Positions 26,070 through 33,813 of a stretch of 64,000 nt of DNA are shown in pieces (positions within the stretch are counted from its first letter, which is position 1; each line of letters starts with the position of its first letter). Origin of the DNA: M3 sp964637445 (GTDB taxonomy: Bacteria; Bacteroidota; Bacteroidia; Bacteroidales; Muribaculaceae); NCBI GenBank assembly GCA_964637445.1, contig CAZWWS010000003.1:9898-73897 (forward strand), read 5' to 3'. Under the pieces are notes generated by a model, which saw nothing but the letters and a program-made list of their open reading frames with translations, did no database searches and was not told the DNA's origin. The position numbers were made by a program, and so were the translations under genes.

Positions 26070-27332
26070 TTATTCGCGGTTGAGTACTCGCTTGTAGATG
26101 TCGATTACCTTCTTGCCGGCTTTGTCCCAAGTGATTTGGTTCACCTCGTCAAGGCCATCTTGTCGGAGTTGCTCATACATAGCCGGATATGAAATAATCG
26201 AGTAGATGGCATCGGCCATTTCGTCGATATCCCAATAGTCGGTCTTGATGACATTGTTGAGGATTTCGGCACATCCGCTTTGCTTTGAAATGATGGATGG
26301 TACACCCATCTGCATAGCTTCAAGAGGGGAGATGCCGAACGGCTCTGACACCGAAGGCATGATGTAGACATCGGATGCTTTGAGCATTTCATAAACTTGC
26401 TTGCCCTTCTGGAATCCTGGGAAGTGGAAGCGATCGGCAATACCGCGTTCGGCTGCAAGATTGATCATTTTGTCCATCATGTCGCCACTGCCGGCCATTA
26501 CAAATCGCACATTGTGGTTGTTTTTTAGCACCTTGGCGGCGGCCTCTACGAAGTATTCCGGCCCTTTCTGCATAGTGATGCGTCCGAGGAATGTGACGAT
26601 TTTCTCCTTCGGTTTTTGCACTTGCACGGCAAGCAATTCGGGACTTAACGGCTCAACAGCGTTGTGAACGGTGGTCACTTTAGCCGGGTCGATACCATAT
26701 TTCTCGATGACTGTGCGACGTGTAAGGTCTGACACTGTGATAATATGGTCGGCATTGTGCATACCATCAAGCTCTATTCCGAATACAGTAGGGTTGACGT
26801 TGCCACGCGAGCGGTCGAAGTCGGTGGCGTGTACGTGAATTACGAGGGGCTTGCCTGTCACTTGCTTGGCGTGAATGCCTGCGGGGTAGGTGAGCCAGTC
26901 GTGAGAGTGAATGATGTCAAACTGCTCTGTGCGAGCTACGACGCCTGCCATGATAGAGTAGTTGTTGATTTCTTCAAGAAGATTGTCGGGATAGCGACCT
27001 GAGAACTCGATGCAACCGAGGTCGTTGGTGCGCATATAGTTGAAATCGGCGTAGATGTTGTTGCGTAGCTGGAAGTAATAGTCAGGATCCATTACTTTAC
27101 CGATACGACTTTCTATATATTCGCGATTGACATCGCGCCAACAAACGGGGACTTGTGAGGCTCCGATGATTTTGGCAAAACCTTTTTCCTCGTCGCCGTA
27201 GGGTTTGGGGATGACGAAGGTGATGTCCATATCGCCGTTTTCCCACATGCCTTTTGTGAGGCCGTAGCTGGCAGTACCAAGTCCGCCGAGGATATGAGGT
27301 GGAAATTCCCACCCAAACATTAATGCTTTCAT
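26070..27332 (-). CDS. Glycogen synthase-like glycosyltransferase (GT-B fold)
   Basis: 420 residues. MKALMFGWEFPPHILGGLGT is the N-terminal nucleotide-sugar loop typical of starch/glycogen synthase-like GT-B enzymes (HILGGLG in the place of the KxGG loop). FDIIHSHDWLTYPAG is the acceptor-site block, and FLGRITMQKGPEYFVEAA and MPSVSEPFGISPLEAMQMG form the donor-binding C-terminal domain with the E-x7-E pair. Expected to extend alpha-1,4-glucan from an NDP-glucose. Lies 9 bases after the debranching enzyme gene and before GH57, a common Bacteroidetes glycogen operon order. Confidence 0.88.
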   Translation of the reverse strand: MKALMFGWEFPPHILGGLGTASYGLTKGMWENGDMDITFVIPKPYGDEEKGFAKIIGASQVPVCWRDVNREYIESRIGKVMDPDYYFQLRNNIYADFNYMRTNDLGCIEFSGRYPDNLLEEINNYSIMAGVVARTEQFDIIHSHDWLTYPAGIHAKQVTGKPLVIHVHATDFDRSRGNVNPTVFGIELDGMHNADHIITVSDLTRRTVIEKYGIDPAKVTTVHNAVEPLSPELLAVQVQKPKEKIVTFLGRITMQKGPEYFVEAAAKVLKNNHNVRFVMAGSGDMMDKMINLAAERGIADRFHFPGFQKGKQVYEMLKASDVYIMPSVSEPFGISPLEAMQMGVPSIISKQSGCAEILNNVIKTDYWDIDEMADAIYSIISYPAMYEQLRQDGLDEVNQITWDKAGKKVIDIYKRVLNRE

Positions 27333-27341
27333 GGCGATGGA

Positions 27342-29285
27342 TTACATGTTAAACTTTTTGAGAGTACGAATTGTGCGAAGCACTTCTGCTACATTGACAG
27401 CGTGAGAGATAGCTCCGCGACCTACAAATGGCGGGTTGCCGTCGTAAAGCTCAGAGAGCGAGCCGATGCAACCTTGCGACATTTCGTCTTCAAAGCCGAT
27501 GAGCATTCGATCGAGATATGAGATACCGCTCATGCCGAACACGCGAATGTAGGCATCGGCATAGAATCCGATGAGCCATGGGCGGGCGGAACCGGCGTAG
27601 TACGACATTTCGCGCTCTTCGGGTGTGCCGAGATAGAACGGACGATAGCCGTAGCTTTTGGGTGAGAGTGTGCGCAAGCCTTTCGGTGTGAGCAATTCAC
27701 GTGTCACCACGTCGAGCACTCCTTTGCGTTGACGGCGGTCGAGCGGAGAGTGGTCAAGGCCGATGGCGATAGCCATATTCGGACGTACCGACGGGTCGGC
27801 GTATGTGCCATTGACATAGTCATAGAGATAGCCATAGTCGTTGAGGAATGTGTCGACAAATGAGATGCGACACTTCTCTGCTATTTCTTCCCAATGCTCG
27901 CGGTCGTGAGCGTAAGCCTCAACTCCATCGGTGATAGAGAGGGCAAAACGGAGTGCATTGTACCAAAGGGCATTAAACTCTACCAAATATCCGGTACGTG
28001 GCACCAACGGACGTCCGTCGAGCATGGAGTTCATCCACGACACCGGATTGCCTGTGCCGATAGTGGCGACGAGGCCATTTTCTTCCACCAATAGATTGGG
28101 ATGCCCTCCGGAAGTGATATGGTTGACAATACGTGCTACCAAATCGACATAGCGGCTACGCGCTTCATCGATGTCGTAGGTCTTGGCATATTGCTGAATA
28201 GCCCATACTGCCCATAGAGGAACGTCAGGGAGGTCAATGCCTTGTATGCGTTCATCGAGTTGCTCTGACTCCATATATCGGCATAAGGCTTCGGTGGCAG
28301 TGCGTAGTATGCTTTCGAAGTCGTCGCGATGATGAATTGAAAGTGTGCTGCCGGGAAGAGCTATGAATGTGTCGCGAGCGTTGACAGAGGTCCACGGATA
28401 GCTTGAAATGATGTAGTCGCCTTCTTTGTCTTTGAGGTAGAACTGCTTAGCGGCATTTTTCAAGCAGTTGTAGAAACTTGTGCGGCATGTGCGGCTTGCA
28501 ATCTCAGCTTCGTAGGTTTTGACCAATGAGCGAGGCGACACTTGCTCCACTCCGGCAGAGAATATGATGCTTTCTCCTTTCTTAATAGGAATTTCGAAGT
28601 AGCCGGGCACCCAAAGGTCTTCGGTGTAAGGCACTCCTCGTTCGAGATCTTTGACGTATTCGATGCCATTATACCAATGAGGGTCGTAGTGCCATGTGGG
28701 CTTGTGGTTAAACTGCATATAAAGTGTAGGATAACCGGGGTATAGACAGCAAGCTATACCATTGGGCACTTCAGTGTAGCCACTATTGAGTTGGTCATTG
28801 GCAACACACAAAGCGTTCGCATCGCGGAAAGCGAGGAACGGGCGGAACTGCAACGTCGTCGGCGAGTGGGCGTCGACCAGCGTGTAGCGGATCATGAAAC
28901 GATTTTCGTGAGAAATGAAGATCTTCTCTTTGGTGAGAATTACGCCACCGACGCGGAATGTCATGCGGGGCACGCTCTCACAATCAAACTCGCGGATGTA
29001 CTTGTGTCCATTTGGACTGTACACACCTCCCGAATAACGATGCAAGCCGAGATTGAATGGCGCACCATGCTGTATGACGGTCTCGTCGAGCGACGATAGC
29101 ATTACATGGGCTTTGTTGTCCATCTCGGGAATAGGTATTACCAATAGTCCGTGCTGCTTGCGGGTATTACACCCTACCACCGACGTACAATGGTATGCAC
29201 CTGCTTGGTTAGTACGGAGCATCTCTTTAGTTAGAGATTGATCGAGATTGATCATTAAGTTCTTATCAAACTTTAGATAGCTCAT
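27342..29285 (-). CDS. Glycogen debranching enzyme, amylo-alpha-1,6-glucosidase type
   Basis: 647 residues. The N-terminal 260 residues form the beta-sandwich GDE domain (NQAGAYHCTSVVGCNTRKQHG is its opening signature). The C-terminal (alpha/alpha)6 barrel is of GH133 type with DYIISSYPWTSVNARDTFIA, IDLPDVPLWAVWAIQQY and PNMAIAIGLDHSPL. Removes alpha-1,6 branches from glycogen. First gene of the operon debranching enzyme > GT > GH57. The 171-base upstream gap is AT-rich with a short GCTG/CAGC hairpin but no clear TAnnTTTG box. Confidence 0.9.
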   Translation of the reverse strand: MSYLKFDKNLMINLDQSLTKEMLRTNQAGAYHCTSVVGCNTRKQHGLLVIPIPEMDNKAHVMLSSLDETVIQHGAPFNLGLHRYSGGVYSPNGHKYIREFDCESVPRMTFRVGGVILTKEKIFISHENRFMIRYTLVDAHSPTTLQFRPFLAFRDANALCVANDQLNSGYTEVPNGIACCLYPGYPTLYMQFNHKPTWHYDPHWYNGIEYVKDLERGVPYTEDLWVPGYFEIPIKKGESIIFSAGVEQVSPRSLVKTYEAEIASRTCRTSFYNCLKNAAKQFYLKDKEGDYIISSYPWTSVNARDTFIALPGSTLSIHHRDDFESILRTATEALCRYMESEQLDERIQGIDLPDVPLWAVWAIQQYAKTYDIDEARSRYVDLVARIVNHITSGGHPNLLVEENGLVATIGTGNPVSWMNSMLDGRPLVPRTGYLVEFNALWYNALRFALSITDGVEAYAHDREHWEEIAEKCRISFVDTFLNDYGYLYDYVNGTYADPSVRPNMAIAIGLDHSPLDRRQRKGVLDVVTRELLTPKGLRTLSPKSYGYRPFYLGTPEEREMSYYAGSARPWLIGFYADAYIRVFGMSGISYLDRMLIGFEDEMSQGCIGSLSELYDGNPPFVGRGAISHAVNVAEVLRTIRTLKKFNM

Positions 29286-29456
29286 CGATTGTATAAGTAT
29301 TAAGTATTTAAGTGTTTGTTATATTAGGATAATTTACGAATGTAAGGCTTTTTTGAATAAAAAGCAAGAAAATTGTATAATAAAATTTGTAACGTTTGTG
29401 TAAGTTGCTGATAAGCAGCTGAGTATGTGAAGTATGTGATTGGTCTTAGTATCTCA

Positions 29457-30431
29457 TTAATATTTGCGGAATATGCGTAGCAACGATGCGTTTATGTCGT
29501 GAATCATGTTTTCCATAGGTGTGATAATGGGGCGGAAAGCTGTCTGATGGTTGGGCACAAACAGCCTGAGAGCTCCGGCATGACATTTTACCGACATTAC
29601 ATCGTCGAGCGTTATCGGTTCGCCATCGAGGTGCGCCGGGCCTTCTCCCGAACGATAGATCACTGCCGCCGGAGCGCGAAACGAGTGTATCATCATGTTG
29701 GAATTGATTTCGCCGGTGAATAGGTCGGTGCCCACAAATGCCATATCGAGAGGCGATCCTGCATGCACGATGGTGATGTCGAGCAGCCCGTCGGTGATTG
29801 ATGCCGAGGGGGCAATATAAGCATTGTTGCCATATTGCGAAGCGTTGCACACGGCTATCAAAAACGCCTCTTCGGTGAGGATTTTTCCATTGGCGCTTAT
29901 GGTGTAGACTTCAGGCTTATACTTGATGTATTCGGAAAGTACGCTCCTTATATATGTCATGCGTCCGCGACGATGTTGCGCTGCAAACTTTTCGCTCACT
30001 GCCGCGTCAAACCCTACACCGAATGTGCAGAAGAAAGGATGGCTATTGACAGTGCCAAAGTCGCAGTCGGAAGTGTTTCCCTTTAATATCACATCGATAG
30101 CTTGGCGAGGGTCGAGCGGTATCCCGAGGTGGCGTGCCAATCCATTGCCGGATCCCATTGGAATGATACCTAAAGGCATATTTGTATTGCGTAGAGCCGA
30201 GGCGGTTTCGTTGACTGTGCCGTCGCCTCCGGCAGCAATCACTCCGTCAAGCCCGCGAGCTACAGCTCCTTGAGCCAAACAAGTGGCATCGCCTTTCCCT
30301 TTCGTGTATGCCACATCTACCATCCATCCGAGGTCGTGTAGGCGTGTGCGCACAAATCGCTCAAGTCCTTCTTTGTTGAGCGTTCCGGATATTGGATTGA
30401 TAATGAGCAGTACGTGACGCTGTTGTGGCAT
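29457..30431 (-). CDS. Diacylglycerol/lipid kinase, DagK/YegS family
   Basis: 324 residues. The catalytic domain signatures are LLIINPISGTLNKEGL at the N-terminus, GGDGTVNETASAL (the GGDG nucleotide motif) and MGSGNGLARHLGIP. HLDGEPI near the C-terminus fits the conserved family core. It phosphorylates diacylglycerol or a related lipid with ATP at the inner membrane face. It starts 12 bases after the phosphoethanolamine-transferase-like gene. That pairing makes sense because the transferase releases diacylglycerol from phosphatidylethanolamine, which this kinase can return to phospholipid synthesis (inference). Confidence 0.9.
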   Translation of the reverse strand: MPQQRHVLLIINPISGTLNKEGLERFVRTRLHDLGWMVDVAYTKGKGDATCLAQGAVARGLDGVIAAGGDGTVNETASALRNTNMPLGIIPMGSGNGLARHLGIPLDPRQAIDVILKGNTSDCDFGTVNSHPFFCTFGVGFDAAVSEKFAAQHRRGRMTYIRSVLSEYIKYKPEVYTISANGKILTEEAFLIAVCNASQYGNNAYIAPSASITDGLLDITIVHAGSPLDMAFVGTDLFTGEINSNMMIHSFRAPAAVIYRSGEGPAHLDGEPITLDDVMSVKCHAGALRLFVPNHQTAFRPIITPMENMIHDINASLLRIFRKY

Positions 30432-30443
30432 ATTTAGTTTTTA

Positions 30444-32094
30444 TTATTGGTTGAGGTTATCGTAATCTATACTTTTTAGAACAATTCTATGACGTGATTT
30501 ATTGTATTTCTCATTAATAAAATCACGGGTGGGATCATAAAATTTATTAACTACACCACCTAATCCCATAATGACATGTGGAATATCTTTTGTGGTAATT
30601 GGTGTATTGATGCTGTTAGAAATTTTATCCGCAATCGCAGGGTTGGTAGACTTGAATCTATCCGATAACCAAATCATAAATGGAATTTTGATTTGAAGGT
30701 CAATAGAAGAGCGATAGTTGCCGGCATCCCCATGCCCCATATAGTCACGAGTCTCGAAGATTTCCTCTCCATGATCCGGAAAATATATCAAACAGACGTT
30801 CTTGTTGCGACATTTGTTGATTAGATTATATAAAACATAGTCATTATATAGAGTCGCATTATCGTAATGAGCTATAATTTCACGCTGTTTTAAGTTGTAT
30901 TTTTGTTGGTTATAATCGGACTCTTTGAATTTAGAGAAAGCTTTAGGGTAACAATCGGCATAAGTATAGTGCTGCCCTTTTAGATGATAAATATAAAGAG
31001 AGTGAGGTGTGTCTATTTCGGTTGAGTCAATAAGTGTCATGTCGTATTCGTAGTGGAAATCCTTTCTGGTGCAAAACATTATGTCAGAGAGATTCTGATC
31101 AGTCAGAAAGTTGACCGGTCCACCAATGTTATATTGATTTTCACTAATGTGAGTATGGTATCCGGCGCTATTAAAACAAGCTGGGAATAAGGGTGCATTT
31201 GGAAAGTCTCTCAAAGAAAAAATCTGTCCCATTACAGCATGCGTTGCATTATATGGCGTAACTACGTCGTTGAAAATATATAGCTCGCCGGAATCGGATA
31301 ATTGTTTTAATCGAGGATTTGTGTTTAATTCATAGCTATATAGTGATGAATGAAAACGACTATAGGATTCTCCTATTACGAGAATGATAATTCTATCATC
31401 GTTAAATGATGTTGTCGATTCTGTCGTTTTGCAGATGTTGACTAAGCTCGAAATATTCTCATGTCTTTTGTTTAGCAAGTAGCAGCTGTGGGCAAATCGA
31501 GTGGTTGACGAATATTGAGGAATGCCTCGTCCTGTTCCATATATTTTTTGACTGTATATGCAGAAACATAACATAATCCCCCCCCGCGGCTAAAAATATG
31601 TTAAATAAGCCCATGCCATGAATTTTGCATAAAAATTTAGACAACTTGTATGAAATGGCGTTTAATAAAACAATCGCACCGATTAAAAAAATAAGATTCT
31701 CCACCGAACAATAAGTTTCAATAAATCCGGCTGTTTCGGTCGAGTTTGTGTTGGCAATAATATTAATAGCATCTTCGCCAACAATGAGGTTGAATGTCGA
31801 TGATAAGAATAAATCAGTAAAAATAAGAATATTGGTTGCAATTGCTATTAAAAGTAAAATACTTGTCTTGATGAACTTCACTTTTGAGAATAATCGGATA
31901 AATACCGTTTCTAAAAATGCAACGAAGGCTCCTAATAAGATGAAATTTATAATAGCAAAAGTGTCTTTGAAGAATACGATACCGAAAAAATTGGCGATTA
32001 TATTAATTATGAGCAAATATATGCAAATCTTGTCCGAAGCAGTTCTTAAAAGCCAAGATACTGATGTGCTGATTAATTTGGAGAATGAAATCAT
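30444..32094 (-). pseudogene. Phosphoethanolamine transferase-like sulfatase-fold gene, out of frame at a G8 tract
   Basis: Two overlapping frames together make one protein. The 5' part (32094 down to about 31578) encodes four to five membrane helices typical of EptA-like transferases. The 3' part (about 31577 to 30444) encodes the periplasmic catalytic domain with IILVIGESYSRFHSSLY (nucleophile Ser/Thr region) and FPDHGEEIF plus YMGHGDAG (metal ligands). They join at a run of eight G on the minus strand (31578-31585). With seven G the frame is continuous (AAGGIMLCFC, the fifth helix) and gives about 550 residues, the family length. A TAGCTTTG box at 32117-32124 drives it. Probable role: adding phosphoethanolamine to lipid A or glycans. 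Could be phase-variable, a fixed pseudogene or an assembly error. Confidence 0.85.
31578..31585. repeat. Homopolymer C8 (G8 on the coding strand) at the frame break
   Basis: Eight consecutive C on the plus strand inside the fifth membrane-helix codons of the phosphoethanolamine-transferase-like gene. Seven or ten residues would restore the reading frame. Confidence 0.95.
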
Positions 32095-32116
32095 GATTGT
32101 TTGGATTAATAATATG

Positions 32117-32154
32117 CAAAGCTAAGAAAAAGATGTGATTTTTTTGTATTTTTG
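32117..32154. promoter_or_regulatory. Divergent -7 boxes for the transferase and GDPD genes
   Basis: TAGCTTTG on the minus strand (32117-32124) serves the transferase-like gene. TATTTTTG on the plus strand (32147-32154) serves the GDPD gene, whose ATG is at 32174. The two boxes are only 22 bases apart, so the promoters may interfere or share control. Confidence 0.5.
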
Positions 32155-32173
32155 GACAAAATTTAGTGAGAGC

Positions 32174-32952
32174 ATGAAGTCAATATTAAAAATCTCAGTA
32201 ATAGTAATCAGTGCAGCTATTGTCGCTGTAACGTGCCGATATATATATATATATATAATCAAAGATTTGAGAATAGTGAACAGCTATTAATAGCCCATGC
32301 GGGAGGTGGAATAGATGGTGATAAATATACCAACTCTTTAGAGTCGGTGGAAAAATCTCTGAGCGATGGCTTTGATGCTTTTGAATTGGATTTGATGCTT
32401 TCGTCTGATTCTGTCCCTGTAGCAACGCATGATTGGGCGTTGTTAAGGAAACATTCGGGGCATAAGTATGATGGAGATACATTGACCTATTCACAGTATT
32501 TGAATCTGAAATTGTTGGGCAAATATACTCCTATAGATTGGCATGATTGGGATTCGATTATGGTGGCAAATCCTAATGTCGTATTTGTATTGGATAAAAT
32601 TTCGAATCCTAAAATAGTGCATAAATACTTCGGAAAGTATAAGGATCGCATTAAAATAGAGTGCTTTTCGATTTCAGATTACTACGAATTGAAAAATATG
32701 GGCTATGAAGGTGTTGCACTTTCCGGATTTCCTGATCCATATTGGTTTCTTGTAGAGGAACTGAAGTATATGGTTGGTTTAAGTGATAGACGAATCGAGC
32801 GGTTTGTGTTAGATCCTAATTCTTATGAGTATTATCGAAAATATGTAAGGTGGTGGTGTTCGCCAAAGACGATATCGCTCTTTGGAAAGGAGTGTTTGAA
32901 CGATTACTATGTTGAATATGATGTAGAATCAGTGTATGTGGATTATAAGTGA
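32174..32952 (+). CDS. GDPD-family phosphodiesterase, N-terminal anchor out of frame at (AT)9
   Basis: The catalytic body reads openly from about 32257 to 32952: LLIAHAGGGIDG (His of the GDPD signature), AFELDLMLSSDSVPVATHDW (Glu-Asp metal pair and second catalytic His) and ECFSISDYYELKNMGYEG. The GDPD family cleaves glycerophosphodiesters. The natural start is the ATG at 32174, which encodes a membrane anchor (MKSILKISVIVISAAIVAVT). This frame meets the body only if the (AT)9 repeat at 32239-32256 loses one unit. As written, the ATG frame ends after 38 codons (stop at 32288). A GTG at 32233 could start the body without the anchor, but it sits within the repeat region and has no signal. Divergent from the transferase gene. 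Confidence 0.8.
32239..32256. repeat. (AT)9 dinucleotide repeat at the GDPD anchor/body junction
   Basis: Nine AT units encoding alternating Tyr/Ile codons between the membrane anchor and the catalytic domain. Eight or eleven units put the ATG at 32174 in frame with the domain; nine do not. Confidence 0.95.
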
Positions 32953-32992
32953 TTTTTGTAAATAAAGGAGCATTATATATTCAGATTTTGTG

Positions 32993-33000
32993 TATATTTG
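32993..33000 (+). promoter_or_regulatory. -7 box TATATTTG for ferritin
   Basis: Perfect TAnnTTTG match 37 bases upstream of the ferritin ATG at 33038. No clear -33 TTTG is seen at the usual spacing. Confidence 0.5.
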
Positions 33001-33037
33001 CAGAGATATAATTTAACCCCTATATCGCAATAGAATT

Positions 33038-33559
33038 ATGATAAACAAAAGAGTTGAAGACGCTATCAATGCGCAGATCAATGCCGAATTGTGGTCGGCA
33101 TATCTCTATCTGTCAATGGCAACAAATTTTGAGGCTGCCGGACGTAAGGGTATTGCAAATTGGTTTAAGATACAATTTAAGGAGGAGCAGGCTCATGCCG
33201 AAATCTTTATGAACCATCTCTATGCTCGCGGCGGTCGCGTGGTGTTGCAACCTATTGAGGCTGTACCAACCGAATGGGAATCGCCTCTTGCTGCCTACAA
33301 GGATACTTTGGCTCACGAGCAGAAAGTGACCGCGTTGATCAACGACCTATATGCTATCGCTGAGGAAGAAAAGGAATATGCTACTCGTGGTATGCTCGAT
33401 TGGTTTGTGTCGGAGCAAGTAGAAGAGGAAGAGACTGCCCAAGACCTTATCGACCGCTTTGCTTTGGTGGGCGACAATGGATATGGTATTTATATGCTCG
33501 ACCAAGAGCTTGCTGCTCGTGTCTACACTGTTCCCTCTCCGTTGGCCGGCAAGGAATAA
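33038..33559 (+). CDS. ftnA: Ferritin, non-haem iron storage
   Basis: 173 residues, a four-helix-bundle ferritin. NAELWSAYLYLSMATNF carries the first ferroxidase Glu, FKEEQAHAEIFMNHL the Glu/His pair (EExxH), and WFVSEQVEEEETAQDLID the third iron-binding helix. It oxidises Fe(II) and stores Fe(III) in a 24-mer. It stands alone, with its own -7 box and a strong terminator. Confidence 0.95.
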   Translation: MINKRVEDAINAQINAELWSAYLYLSMATNFEAAGRKGIANWFKIQFKEEQAHAEIFMNHLYARGGRVVLQPIEAVPTEWESPLAAYKDTLAHEQKVTALINDLYAIAEEEKEYATRGMLDWFVSEQVEEEETAQDLIDRFALVGDNGYGIYMLDQELAARVYTVPSPLAGKE

Positions 33560-33580
33560 TCGATAGATAGACGAATAATT

Positions 33581-33616
33581 AAGAGTATTTAAGATATTTG
33601 TGTCTTAAATGCTCTT
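33581..33616 (+). terminator. Rho-independent terminator after ferritin
   Basis: 14-bp stem AAGAGTATTTAAGA / TCTTAAATGCTCTT (one mismatch) with an 8-base loop, followed directly by a T run, 21 bases after the stop. Confidence 0.85.
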
Positions 33617-33813
33617 TTTTTTGGTGAAAATATAATAATGTATAAAAATGCGTTAGAATTGCGAGAGTGATAAATATTTATAGCATAAATATGCTTATCT
33701 TGCGACACGAAAAAATAGTTTAAGTTGTATGGTGTAATAATCCAAAGCGTTTGAATGGTAAAAAGACTCCATCATTCATGTGCTATCACAAAGTGAGTCT
33801 TGTGTGTTATGTT

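Noticed and set aside
32233..32256. GTG at 32233 as the natural start of the GDPD gene
   Set aside because: It would begin with Ile/Tyr codons of the AT repeat and lack the membrane anchor. The ATG at 32174 with a good anchor and promoter spacing fits better, although it is out of frame as written.
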